From positions 11,036,001 through 11,100,000 of the forward strand of contig OZ176053.1 in NCBI GenBank assembly GCA_964247055.1: a stretch of DNA of 64,000 nucleotides. The letters run 5' to 3'. The DNA comes from Paragordius varius (taxonomy: Eukaryota > Nematomorpha). The notes beneath the pieces are model-generated. The model did not search any database. It was not told the DNA's origin and saw nothing but the letters and a program-made list of their open reading frames with translations. Made by a program: the position numbers and the translations under genes. Shown in pieces: positions 50,874 through 63,605 of this stretch (positions are counted from its first letter, which is position 1; each line of letters opens with the position of its first letter).

Positions 50874-52807
50874 TTAAAAAAATAAATACTTTGGGTTGTA
50901 ATTTTCAAGTCTGCCACGTACGATATTAGGACCAAAATAATTTGCCAAATTTTTAAGCAGTTCATTTGCAATTGGTTTTGAATTTATATGATCACTATGC
51001 TAATAATTATATAGGGTTAACACATGAAATAAATTTAATTGGGTATTTTTGCAAAAGCAGCACCCTAAATTTAATTTATTATAAAATAGATTGAGAAATG
51101 TAAAATTGTCCAAAAATTAAAAGAAAATTCTGAGTTAATTAAGTATATACAATAAATTACCAGAACGTGAAAAATAATTGCAAAAAATTGGTTTAGATAC
51201 GATTTCAAAGCCTGTTTCGTATAGGCAAACTTGGTGATGGCAAGTACCTATAAAGAAATTACTTAAAAAATATTTGTTCTTGTATAACTCTCTATTTCAA
51301 ATAATAAGAAAAAAATATAAATCAATACATGTGACATAAAAGTTGATAGTAGATTAAAATGTTGGCCATAATCATTGCGTTCACAACTTGACAGGAGTTG
51401 GGGAAATATTTGTTGAATAAACTCTTGGGCATCTTTTTGGGGTAATTGCATGTTATGGGTCAGTGATGTGGAATCAAATAATTTGACCAATTCATGCAAG
51501 AAAATAATTAATCTGGATAATGAATAAAAAATAATATTAATAGAGCAATAATTATGTGAAGTTCAAGAAAATAATATATTAAATTAATAATTGATGGAAA
51601 AAACATGATTTTTTTCAGCCGCGGAATTCAACCAAAGATTGATAGGTATCGTTTTTGTGGTAAAGGTTAGACATATAAAACGGTTCAAACCAAATTTACG
51701 GTTTCTTTTAAAGAATCTTTTAGCAATTATATTAATTTAATGATATCTTGATACAATATAAATAAATAGGCAAAAATAGCAACTGCACAATATTATTTTG
51801 AAAAATCTGAGGAAATATTATTTAAAATTAAATCAGATCATGAATGTAATAATTAATATATTTTAACCGTTTTTTGTGCCAAAATTATTTGCAAAAAAAG
51901 CTATTAACTCCGCTCCTACTCCTAATTCATTAGCTAACCAATAAATTGATGGAAATATTAATTTATTATACCCATCGACCCTTTCCCAGGGTTGGGAAGG
52001 CCTTTGAAAAGATGTATCACAGCAACCTCCTGCTTTACGCATTTTCGGTGCTAACGAGCCACAGGAATACATTACCTTTTTGGTTTGATAATATGATATA
52101 TAAAAATTGTATAATAAAAAATTTTTATATTTCAAAAAATAGGGACAAAAAATATTTTTGAAAACTATGTTCCATTTAGCCTTTGTAAAGTAAGGCGACA
52201 CTATTTAAACATAAAATATATATATGTACTGGTACTTAATTATTTTGATTTTCAATTCCTTAACTCAAAAATATTTATTAAGTAAAGGTGATTTTTAAAA
52301 AACTTAAACATAATAACGAAAAAAATGGTCAATAGTTAGGCAATAACCGTAATTCTTAAATATTTTATGTAAAAAATATTGTATAAATATTTTGCAAACA
52401 AAACAGTGTTTTACCGATTTATCATGTTTAATATTCCTTTACAAAAGTGTAAATTTGCGCCGATGTTACTTAACGAAAATGAATATTGACTTTACTTAGA
52501 TTTCTTAATAAATAAAAACATAATTTTTTTAAAAAACCTGATCAGTGTGCAATGTATCATCATTAATATTTTCGAAATTAATATCAGAGGTAGGATTCGG
52601 TTGATTTAATTTACTTGGTACAATAGTTTTAACCACGCCAAATTGAGATAAGGTTTGACACGTTATTTTGTTAGACGATGTTGTTGTAGATTGCGAATCA
52701 ACAATATTCCTACTAGGTTTAAAACTTGATAAAGGGGTATTTTGTAAATTATCGATATAATCAAGCATTATTGGTTTTAGATATTGAAGTGAATCCATAC
52801 CTATTTT

Positions 52808-52849
<42 letters not shown>

Positions 52850-55800
52850 TATGCATATAAAAATAAAAAATTTATACTGTTATTATTAAGATTTATATAA
52901 AAACTAAATTGTAAAATGATATTTTCTTCTTGTTTATTCTGAATCTTCGGCAAATTTATCCTTTAACGTTTAATAGCCTAAATAAAAGATTGGTATCAAA
53001 TATCTATCTATTAGAAAGTAAAAAGAAAATTTTTCATGTTTCAATAGCAAAAAAATAAAAAAAATAATTAAATTAAAATACCAAAAGCCGAAGCGATTTT
53101 AGCAAGAGACATCGCTGCACCTTGGCGAACAGAATGAATAGGATCGCCCAAATTTGCAAGAATCGCCGGATAAAATTCTGTCATATAATCTCTAAACGGA
53201 ATATGTTAGGCTTAAAATAACTCTCGCTTGGATAATATTAAATGAATAATAATTTAAGAAAATATCACTTTACTTTGAATGGGTGGGATATGCTTGAATA
53301 AAATTACCACAGGCTACGCAAGCCACTAAAATATAAAATTTGATATTATTATTTGTCCAAAAATTATTAATTTCATTAAATATGTAATATTTATTAGTGT
53401 AAAACATTTAAAAATATTAAAATATTGACACATAAAAGATTAATAAAGAATTATATGGCATTATCATTAAAATATACTATCACGGACTGGCCAGCTATCA
53501 TCTTCGAAACATTTCAAAAGAGTTTGAATCAATTTTATTGCATACGGTTCCAAAATGGATTTATCAATCTGCATAGATAAAAATATATTATATATATATG
53601 GAATTTTATATTTTTTAAAAAAATGAACAATATTATTCATAAAATACAAGTTTTAATAAATTAGGCAAAAAATATACTTTATTTGCCAATTCAGATATAC
53701 AGAGACAAGCTGCCTCTCTAACCGCATGGTTATCCGCCATAGAAGCTTCCTCATAACATTCAATCTAGAAAAACAAATTTTTAAATATTTGGCCCACTAT
53801 AAAAACATAATTATTCATAACAGAAAAAAAGAGTAATAATTTTTAAACAAAGGAATCCAAATTTTATAGCCCTAGACTTTTTATATAATTTTCTAAGTTA
53901 TCAATTAAAGATATCTCTGATAACTTATAATCTTGTAAATTCACAAACGATAAGTTTGTGGATATACAAGATTTTAAATATATTAATTTTTATGCTTTAT
54001 TTTTATATGGTATAATACATTTTTTTCCAAAAGGTTTAAACAAAAATTTAAAATAAGAATTATATCTTTTACAAAGCTTGGGAGATATTGTTCAACTAAT
54101 GCTTTTCCTTGACCTTTAGTCACCAATTCCCAAGTTATTTGGTTATAAATCCGAACTCCTTCAGCCAAATAATATCTGCAAATATATAATTATCAAACAT
54201 TGATAAATTGCGCATTTAAAGCGGAATGTGTATCAAATTCGCATGTAATATATATAAATATAATTTAGAATGTGTTAAAATTTACAATTTGTGGCTATGC
54301 GAAGAATTGATATAACAAAAGGGTCATAATTTAATAAAAAAAATATAAATATTAAACGTTTTTAGGCAATATTTTTGTGGAAATTAATATCATATACCTG
54401 TTTTCACAAATGTCACATATACTATTAAACCATTAAGACACACCTATATATTCTTAGAATCTTAATATTTATAATGGTTTATTGCATAAAATAATTAATA
54501 TGATGATTTAAGCCAATATCAATTTTTAACCGCATTAAAAATTATATTTAATACATTTATGAATCAAAATTGATAATTTAAACAAACAATTTTTTAAATG
54601 GAAAATAGCCGTTTTTACTGAAATAATATACTTTTAAGAGTTTATTCGTTTTATAAAAAAATGGTTTTTGTATATTGTGCGCCGTTATCAAAATTTTGTT
54701 CCATATACAGGATTATTTAGAAAATATCGCTTTAAAGGTTTAATATACTGCGTATTAGGTAAATTTTGCCTTAAATTATTCAAAAAATGGAAAAATGAAA
54801 AAAATACCTATTCAAACATATTCTTGGCAAAAGGCGTTTAAAATGTTCGGAATGATCAATATTTTCAATTGACACACATTCTGTCAAAAATATTCTAGCA
54901 CACTCGGACGCAGCATATCTAACCTATCAAAATTTGTCATTTAAACGAGCTTAAAATTTTTAATAGTATTAATATTAAATGTTATATTTACACTTCGAAA
55001 CCTTTTTAAGAATGCGCTTATATAAAATATATAAAATACGTATAATATTGGACAAAAAATATATAATATTGTGGTTTAGGAAATTATAATTAATAATTGG
55101 TAAAACGATGATACTACAAATTAACATGATAATGGCAAAAGATATTATGAATTATAAAATCAGTTATTTATAGCAAATGTTTTCTATGATAAAAAATTCA
55201 CCTTGAAAAATATTTTTCAAGGTGATTCTATTTTTTACTAAAATCAATATTTAAACCGATAAAGAATATTACTTGACTCCAATTATCTGACAAGCCTTTG
55301 ACAATAATGTCTGTAATTTTATTGCAATCATAATTGATAATTAAATGTTTTGCTTTAGCTTGGCATTTTATGATATTGGATAACAAATGAAATGCTGCTT
55401 CACGTACAAATCTACATATATTTTATAATGTACATCGCCTTTTAATATGGTTTTTTCCAGGAAAGTTTCAAATATAAAATAATAAAATATTCATGATAGG
55501 TTTAAAATAAACATTTATATCCTTTGAGATTCATTCTTTGAAAAAATATTTGTAAAAAATGTAAAATGACAAAAAATCTCTTTAAATAATATTTAGCAGC
55601 CAAACTTTTGTTTTTTACCAAAAAATGGATAAAATATATATATGCAATTTAATGATTGCTTATTTCACACTATAGTAGGGCAATTTGCAACACAGGAGTG
55701 TATAAAGGAGGAAATAATTGATAATTCAACATTTTGTTGTTTTTCTCATATACTACTGTTTTGCAAATTGCCCTGCTATAGTGAGAAATTAGCAACCATT

Positions 55801-56638
55801 AAAATGTATACTATTAGTAAATAAATGCATTTATTTATAGTTTGACAAAAAATTGTTATAATTTTTAAAATCAACTGTTTGTTTTTTAATGGATTTGGAA
55901 GTTATCTAAAAAATACCTGAATAAAGTTTACAGCAAAAACCATCAATTACGCAAATAACTTGTGACAAAATATACCCAAAAATGTATTTTCAAATAAAAA
56001 TCTCATATGTAATGAATTCATAGTAAATTACCTATTTTTGTGAGAAAATAAAGACAAGATGTTGTTTAAATCTATAGATAACTCAACAAATAATTCATGT
56101 TTGTAAAGGGTTGCAAATAAATTACTCAGAAATTTTAAAGTTGTTTCATAAAATTTCCATTCATTTGATTCGAAATCAATGTCATTTTTAATATTTGCCT
56201 TTGAAGACGCTAAAATACACTTTTGTAGCAAATAATTTACGGTAATATTTTCAAAAATATTATTTTTTACGGCTAAGCGGGCCAATATTTCACCTAAATT
56301 TATTGAATATTCAAACCTACTTTGATTCGAATTCTATATTCAGAATGATAAAAATTTTCCCATAGATATTCTATCAACCTCTTCTCACATACAGTATCGT
56401 TAAAAGACATCAACAATATTTCGATGGCATGAAGATTACCCATTGTTTTAGTCCATTTTACTACGGGTTTCTCAAGACATAATTTTAAAAAACTTTCAAT
56501 TTCGTCGTTTTTTAAATTTTTAGTAAAATTAATCAATTCAGATATGGCTTTTTCACGGATGAATTTGGATTCATTACATAATTTTTCTAATAGATTTTTA
56601 AATATATCTATTTTTTCCATGCTGTCTGTGGTGAGCAT
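50874..56638 (-). CDS. HEAT/ARM-repeat protein, 14 exons, family not named
   Basis: Exons in transcript order: 56317-56638, 56032-56293, 55273-55411, 54808-54923, 54073-54175, 53678-53764, 53478-53568, 53274-53325, 53082-53191, 52538-52800, 51972-52075, 51329-51512, 51161-51247, 50874-50999. They give 681 codons plus stop with all phases matching. Nearly every exon encodes a helical-repeat piece, for example FIREKAISELINFTKNL, RFVREAAFHLLSNIIK, VRYAASECARIFLTE, ADNHAVREAACLCISELANK, CFEDDSWPVRD, ACVACGNFIQAY and DPIHSVRQGAAMSLAKIASA. After a polar linker (52540-52740) comes YSCGSLAPKM, then CCDTSFQRP and PWERVDG, then more helices ending FGPNIVRGRLENYNP. I recall the SCGSLAPKM..PWE..DG block from uncharacterised eukaryotic HEAT proteins but cannot give a name. 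The first intron is 23 nt. The start is the first in-frame ATG; a second lies six codons on. Head-to-head with syntenin. Confidence 0.85.
52808..52847. repeat. (TA)n microsatellite
   Basis: About 40 bp of TA alternation in an intron of the HEAT-repeat gene, just before the acceptor side of exon 10. Confidence 0.9.
55198..55225. repeat. Perfect 28-bp palindrome
   Basis: TCACCTTGAAAAAT followed directly by its exact complement ATTTTTCAAGGTGA, with near-symmetry continuing into A/T runs on both sides. It lies in an intron of the HEAT-repeat gene. It could be the relic of a tiny inverted-repeat element. Confidence 0.8.
55643..55807. mobile_element. Hairpin MITE (~165 bp) with ~50-bp arms
   Basis: The left arm includes ATGATTGCTTATTTCACACT then ATAGTAGGGCAATTTGCAAC. 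The right arm is its near-exact inverse, ending TTGCAAATTGCCCTGCTATA then GTGAGAAATTAGCAACCATT. A ~60-bp loop lies between. It has no coding capacity; the 60-codon frame at 55642-55824 is a by-product. It lies in the second intron of the HEAT-repeat gene. The family is unknown; borders are approximate. Confidence 0.75.
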
Positions 56639-56682
56639 TCATTATTGCTGATGTAGAAACTATTTAAAGCGAAGCGATTAGG
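56639..56682. promoter_or_regulatory. 44-bp divergent promoter between HEAT-repeat gene and syntenin
   Basis: The two start codons face away from each other with only 44 bp between. Transcription start sites and very short 5' UTRs for both genes must fit here, unless starts lie inside the neighbouring coding sequence or the N-termini are different from those proposed. Confidence 0.5.
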
Positions 56683-59640
56683 ATGAATCCAAAACTTTAT
56701 CCATCGTTTGAAGATATGCGATATGACCAATATCTACAAGTCCGATTATAATGAAATTATTAGGCTCAATTAAGAGAAAACCCAACAGATATAATTCCTT
56801 CAGCTCCATATCCTACCATTGACACTAAATCCAATTCAGATGCTTATTTGAACATTAACAATAAATCTCACATTCTTATCACTCATGTAAATTAATGAAT
56901 ATATTAATATAGAATAACAGTCCTTTACACATATCTCTTTTAACACCAAACTCCTCACCAACTTCTAATCTGGTAGCTTTTAATGGCCATGAAAATGGAA
57001 ACACATTTGAAGAAATAAAATCCAAAGGTTAAAAATTAAATAAAAAGTGTTAAAAACAGAATAATATTTGTATATGGTTTTTTTATAAATATATGAAAAA
57101 ATATTAGGATTACATAATTTTATATTATTATAATTTGAAAAATTTTAATAAGGAGGGATTTTTTATATTAATATGGATAACACAGGTGTTCACACGGAGG
57201 CTGCATACGGTCTTCCGAAATATTGTTGCTGCACGAGAAATATCTGTAAAAAATAAAATTCATCTTTTTTAAAAAAACTTGAATAAATTTTCCTGAATTT
57301 CGGCCATGACCTGGCAAGTATGTTGAAATAAATAGTAGTTTTTAGAAACTTATGTTTAATGTCCAATAAGGCCCGTTAAGCTAACACCTCTAGATTAGCA
57401 TATAATCTAATATTAAATTTACTCCATTATATTTTTTATACTTTTTTATCTTAATACAACATTAATTAAATAACTATGTTGAATTATATGGTTTTGTATT
57501 TTATTTAAACATGGCATTAAGATGAAACTCCTGGGCCAAAAATTGTAGCCCCACTTTCTGGCTCGATTCCTGGACACGAAAATTCTGCGCTCACCGCTGG
57601 ACTGAAAGAAATCGAAATTTTTAAATCTGAAACCAATGAAAAATTGGGCCTTAAATTACTGAGTTTTCAAGGGGTAATTTAGTTAAAATTTAAATTTTTG
57701 GAATTCGTTTTTATACAAAGGAAGAATAATAAATTATAAAAAATATAAATATCAGGAATTAACTGTTGGGACATAAAGGTAATCCAGTAGAATTTAAATT
57801 TGAAATTTATTTAACCGTGATTTAGTTATAAAAATATAAAGCAGAGTTAATAGAACAGTAATTTTTTTAAATACTTTTCCATATATCTTTCATTCCTTTA
57901 TCCTTGTTCTTTGTCCTAAATTTTTCTTTTTTTGTATCCTTAAATATTATTTTTTAACCATTTTTTAGGGCATTTTTATTGCGGGTATCAAACAAGAATC
58001 TCCATCATATTATGCCGGTGTTCGGTACAGTGATCAAATTTTGGAAATTAATCGTGAATCTGTTACTCGGCTTAGCGTAGAGAAGGCATTAAAACTGATT
58101 CAAAATTCGAGTCATTCTGTCGAAATGGTACTTCGAGATAGGTGAATTAATAAAATAATTATGGATGCTAAAAAAATAATTGGCCTATTATTGATTACCC
58201 AAATTTAGTCATAAACCCTTTAAATTAACACTTTAACACGTACAATTCGTTTTTAAATAATTGAGTTTCTCTGAATGCATTTAAAATTTTCCCTAAAAAA
58301 TTTATCAATTTCTGTATCCGACTTATATTGAGGTCAAATATTTTGGCATACCATTTTCTGGTTTCTTACGGTATTTTTTCACTTGACATCGGTTTCTTTT
58401 AACTTAATTTTATTATATATAAATTTTGTCTACAACACATTTAAATTATAAATTATGTTTTCAATATTTGTAAATGGAATTTATTTAGAATGGAAATACA
58501 CAAAAATGATCATTTAAACCTTTAACCAATATTTATAAATGAATGATAAGTGTATTTAGTTCAATTAACCATTATACTTTCTAGTAGTTTATTCCAAGAA
58601 CTGCGTATTTGAACTGATAAGGCCTTTAAAATTAATAAATGTAAGTTTAAAGTTTATAATGCAAATTTTAGGTGGTAGAGTAAGTTTATTATATTGTTAA
58701 AATATCACTATATACCATTTATATTTCAAATTTACTCTTAAATAAATTATGTGTTTTAAAATTATAATTTACCTATAATTTAATATATTTTTTAAAAAAT
58801 AAATTTTTTTAAAAAATTTAAATACAACAGAAAAAATAATAAATTATGCTATCATGATATATTTTATATTAATAATGAGTTATAATAGTTCTAAAACACA
58901 TAATTGTTTTTTTAGGGTGAACTAATGGTATATTAAAATTTTTTTTATTTGTCCATAGACCATTTGTAAGGAATATGGTGCTGCACAAAGACAGTCAAGG
59001 ATACTTTGGATTCATTTATAAAAAGGGGCGCATCACTGATGTTGTGAAAGGGAGTTCGGCTTGTCGGAATGGCCTCCTAATCGATCACCACATTGTGGAT
59101 ATAAATGGATTTGATTGCATAAAACAAAAGGTAATATATTGGGTTTGAGTATTTAACTTGAAATCATAAAAGTAATAGATAAATCGTAGTATACCAATTT
59201 AATGCTCACTCAGTGATAAACCGGGGCCCTAAAGGTGCTTTTTTATGTGCTTATTTTGAGCATAAATTACAAATATATGCACATGTTTCAAACAGCTATG
59301 AAATGTTTTTTCGGTACTATATGATACCGTCCCTTGAGACAAGATATATGTTTTTTTGTGGTCCTTTAAATTTTTTGATGAGTCCTACTGATAATAGGTT
59401 AATTACTGTTTTGGACCATGGAAAACTGCATTTATTAGTAAGACGACAGCCATTGTTTTATGAGCGGTTAAAAATTCAACTCTATATATAAATTAATATT
59501 TTTAAAAACATATTATATATCATGTTCGAAATTTAATTATTTATATTTAGGATTCCTACATTTCCGATCTTTTATCAAGTTATGAAAGGATAGTTATCTC
59601 AATTATGCCCTCCTTTGTATATGACCATTTTAAAAATTGA
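56683..59640 (+). CDS. SDCBP: Syntenin (tandem PDZ adaptor), 7 exons, complete
   Basis: Membrane-associated adaptor that binds syndecan tails and, through LYPxL-like motifs, ALIX in exosome formation. Exons 56683-56739, 56764-56886, 56913-57027, 57522-57673, 57969-58141, 58959-59130 and 59551-59640 give 293 codons plus stop (human 298). The N-terminus [12 protein letters not shown] keeps one LYPS motif, with F where the human motif has L. The linker is low-complexity. PDZ1 spans [40 protein letters not shown] and [18 protein letters not shown]2 spans [38 protein letters not shown] and [13 protein letters not shown]. The tail [11 protein letters not shown] matches the family end. Introns 1 and 2 are 24 nt (56740-56763) and 26 nt (56887-56912). 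Its promoter is shared with the HEAT-repeat gene. Confidence 0.96.
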
Positions 59641-59900
59641 ATGGGGATGATATCATATAATTTATTAGCTTTTTTATTATTTTTAATATCATTGCATTAC
59701 GTTTCGCATTTATTATGGATTGCATTTAAATCAAACATTGTATTTTGCGCAACTTAGTATTTATAATTATTTATCAAGGAGATGTGTATCATAATCTTTA
59801 CTTTTTAATTTTACACATTTGACCTTTGAAGATAATACAGTGTATAAAACGAATAAATTTATCTTTATTAACTATTTTTTAACTATATTCTCATACATAT

Positions 59901-59941
<41 letters not shown>

Positions 59942-60807
59942 GGATCTAGTTTTTTAAACGGCTAGAAAGAGAAAGTTTCAAAAAATAAATCTAAGTTTTT
60001 ATATTTAAAAAAAAATAATTAATAAATTTTGTTTTTTGTTACAATTTACATTTTGTTTGGCTACTTCCATTGCTTTTTTCCAATGTCAAATTTGTGGGAT
60101 ACTCGTTTTTTGGTTATTAACTATTTCGAATTTATATTTTTAAAATTGAGAGTGATAAATCTTAATATTAAATATTTTAAAGTAATCTTTTATCCCATCT
60201 GCTAAATATTAATGGTCTATTTAAAATAAATTTTGCATTGTTTTTTTTTTCAATATACTTATTTATTTTACCTAATTTGTCGGAAAATCGCTCAAAAGCC
60301 TATATTTGGGTCAATAATTGCATAAGACGAAGTTTAACGCGATAATCCGTTGTTATATCTTCGCCATAAAATAAGTACATATAATTTTGAATATTAGTTC
60401 ATTAAAAACACAATGTTTGTCAGGTCAGATCTACTTTTCTTATGTTAACCAATATTAGACTTATTAACGAAATGCAAAAAAGACTCCCGGCACAGGCATT
60501 AATCATAAATGCCCGTCAAATCATAAAAAAGCGAATTTCTCATCATAAGCCTCCACCGATCCATAATCAAAGAAAAGTTTAACTATAGGCAAATTAGTTT
60601 AATCCATTTTTCCCCAAAATATAGTAAATACTAATTTATATTGAAATACATTTTATTTAAACGTAAAAAATACATATTAACAAGCCAAATTTTACATATT
60701 CTATGGAAATAAATGCAATTTGCGCAAGTTTATATTAACACCCAGCCCATCCTCTCTCACATATATATTCTACAAAATCTTCCGTATTTTTATGTGTACA
60801 TATTTCC
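59641..60807. other. Tail-to-tail spacer between syntenin and FOXRED1
   Basis: AT-rich, with a (TA)n run of about 32 bp at 59908-59939. Expected to hold both 3' UTRs. No gene or element recognised. Confidence 0.4.
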
Positions 60808-62261
60808 TTAAGCAATAGCTTTTTCCCTCATACTAAGGTTGTTGGTGAAGCGTTTGAACGTTAAATTTTGTAAATCGATTGAAACACTTTTCCCGTACAA
60901 AATGTGTTCCATACAAGCCCTTGCTGCCGCGGGTGCAAAACACGTCCCCTGACCGCTAAACCCTGTAAGGAAATGCACTCTATCCAAAAAGGTATGAGGT
61001 CCAATTATAGCATTTTGATCGACGAAATTGTAATCGATGGGAACGGCCCATGCATTCACAAGCTATATATATATAATATCCATAAACAAGTTTTATGTAA
61101 TGATAATGAAGCATTTTAACCCGTCTTTTCTAATAAATAACTCCCAAAATCTTCAAATATACCGTAAAAACTTTAAATATACCTTAAAAGCTTCAAACAT
61201 ACCAACGTTTCAAAGTTCTTCTCTCCAAATTAAAATTTACATATATTTAATATATTTAAAAATTTAACTCACGCGCTTTATTAATCTCGAACATGTTTAT
61301 TTTTTTTATTAAAAATCGAAATGTTTGATGGGAGGTTAAAAATCTTCAAGGTTATGCGCAAAGTAAATGATGAGTAAATTAAAACAGATTAAAGTAAACA
61401 GAATTAAAATTACATATGAGTGATTCATAAATCTGTGTTTAGGTAAAATATCATAAAACTACTTTAAGATCCCGAAAACACGGAATTCTATAAGCCAATG
61501 CTGGCCAAACCACATTTTCAAAATAATCCATATCCACTAAAGTATCTTCCGTAGAGTCGGGTTCTTGTTCCTATTAATCATTTTAATATTTATCAAAAAC
61601 TAAGTATCAAAGACAAATTAATTACTATAGGATAGGGTAGACAGACGTATTTGTGGTTATATAAGTTTTGTCTTGTGAATTTAATAAGGAAAAAATAAAT
61701 GTATGTGAGCAAATATTATTTTTTTGATTTTTTGCTTGTTAATTTATTAACAATTAACATTGTGTGCATAATTTAAGGCCATAAAATTAATTCAATAAAA
61801 ATTAAATACAGACAAAACATAAAGACGAATATTTTTTTCAAACCGGTGTTTTTTAAACTTGATTTTTTATAAGATAACTCTATCTTTAATAATGCAAAGC
61901 ATGAAATAGAGATGATTGGTATCAATATATATATATATATATATATATATTACTATTTTAATTAAATATTATATAGTTAAAACTCAAGGTTAAAAAGGTA
62001 TGGTTGCTTTTTTTCAAAAAAATCTTGTCTTTTATATTTACGTTTTATCTGTATAAATTTAATTTTTACTTTAATATTTCGGTTTAATTGTATAAGAATG
62101 CATATTATTTATTTAAAAGATTAACTTGAGTTGGTTCCAACATCACCATATAATTGCCTTTCGCATCGGCCGGCCTAACTGTGAGCCCAGTGTAATCTAC
62201 TAAGAAAGGGAAATCGAAGAAGGGAGCTTCTGGGCAATTAACTATATAAACGTACCGTTTT
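60808..62261 (-). CDS. FOXRED1: FOXRED1-like FAD-dependent oxidoreductase, last three exons only
   Basis: Mitochondrial FAD protein known for assembly of respiratory complex I. Exons in transcript order: 62126-62261, 61463-61570, 60808-61062; they are the C-terminal ~165 residues, in consistent phase (the first begins one base into a codon). Matching parts: KRYVYIVNCPEAPFFDFPFL, VDYTGLTVRPADAKGNYM, EPTQEQEPDSTEDTLVDMDY, FENVVWPALAYRIP, NAWAVPIDYNFVDQNAIIGP and HFLTGFSGQGTCFAPAAARA. The last is the conserved substrate-domain end of the DAO family. The N-terminal exons with the nucleotide-binding fold are not in the window; the DNA upstream to the window edge is mostly LINE sequence, so they lie beyond 64000. 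Confidence 0.92.
61926..61951. repeat. (TA)n microsatellite
   Basis: About 26 bp of TA alternation in a FOXRED1 intron. Confidence 0.9.
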
Positions 62262-62854
62262 CTATTGCAAACAAAAAAATGAAATTATTAGATATCTAGT
62301 GATTATGTTATAAAATTATTTTAAGATGTTGTTAATATTGTCAACGCGAATGAATATTTATTATATATAATAATTTAAATTTTTATCATGTAGCGATAAT
62401 TTTGAGTATAGTTTAATTTTGTAATTTAATTTAGATTATTATTTTATTGTTTTGTTGTTTCAAATATTTCGGTATATCTAAGATATATTACTTATGATAA
62501 TAAAAAATAACTAGAGAGTCTTTGAATTCATTAATATACATGGATAAAAATATGATGCATTATTTACAACTAAAAAATAAAATTTTAAATAATATTTATA
62601 TTGCTTACCTATTCAAAAAAATTGCATAAGTTCAAAATCCTAAAAATTATATACTGGAAGTTTAGACACACTCTAACAATATTTAAATATTCCACAATAT
62701 ATAACATTATATCATACTATACATAGATTTATTTATGATTTTACGAAAAAAAATTAATTATACGAATTTCTTTAAATACGATAAATCACCATTAAGTAAA
62801 TATATTATGTTTATTTAATTAATAAGATAATATGAAAAACTATTAACCATGATA
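62262..62854. other. FOXRED1 intron DNA before the LINE
   Basis: AT-rich; no exon of FOXRED1 recognised here. Confidence 0.35.
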
Positions 62855-63605
62855 TGTGTGTGTGTGTTATAAGCTAGTCATGTAGTGACTCTTGGCTTTC
62901 TCATAAATTAAAGTCCATCTTTGACGATCCTGTGATTCTCTCAACAATTGAGGAAAGTTCGGTTTGTTATTGATTTTAGCATGTCGATCCACCACTTTTT
63001 GGGTCGGCCCCTTCTGCGGGTGCCATATATTAACCCAAAAAGTATGTTTTTTCTAGCGAGTCGGATGCAGGATTTGACCAACATATTTTAGCTGTTTGAA
63101 GATTATTAAATTGTGAAGTAAAAATTCGGATTTGATGAGGTTGAGGATGTAATTGGAGATGTGGGCTTTCCAGGAGATTCTCAATATTTTCCGAAAGCAC
63201 CACATTTGAGAGTTTATGCGGGCTTTGTCAATGGATTTGCATATCCATGATTCGGACCCATAAATTGCCACGGGGTATATCATCGCCTTCAGGATGGCAA
63301 GTTTGGTTGGAAGTCTTATGACCGACGAGTTCCAAATTTTGGACAGATAACCCATAGTAGCACGTCCTAATGCTAGCCGTGCTCGTATGTCGGGATTCGA
63401 GCTACCGTCGGATGTAATTATGGAGCCTAAATATTTACAGTGGTTAGTTAGTTCGATGGTGGAGTTATGGATTGTAAATGGTAGTTGTGGAGCGTTTAGG
63501 ATTATTCTTTTAGATTTTGCTTTTTGTAATATTTTTCATATTAATCTATTTACATTTTATACTAAATCCTCTCATAATTGTGTTGCTATTTTGGGCTCCT
63601 ATGAA
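62855..63605 (-). mobile_element. LINE 3' fragment, RTE-like, minus strand
   Basis: On the minus strand one frame runs from about 63560 to 63053: CKYLGSIITSDGSSNPDIRA, ATMGYLSKIWNSSVIRLPTK, LAILKAMIYPVAIYGSESW, MWCFRKILRISWKAHISN. After a frame change near 63050, RRRGRPKKWWIDMLK and a short end follow. This is the C-terminal region typical of RTE-like LINEs. The element ends in a (CA)n tail on this strand, seen as TGTGTGTGTG at about 62856-62866. The reverse transcriptase core is missing at this side. Confidence 0.85.

Noticed and set aside
59213-59491. 92-codon plus-strand frame in a syntenin intron
   Set aside because: It lies wholly between two well-matched syntenin exons, has no recognised domain and no codon signal above background. 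It could be a relic of an element.
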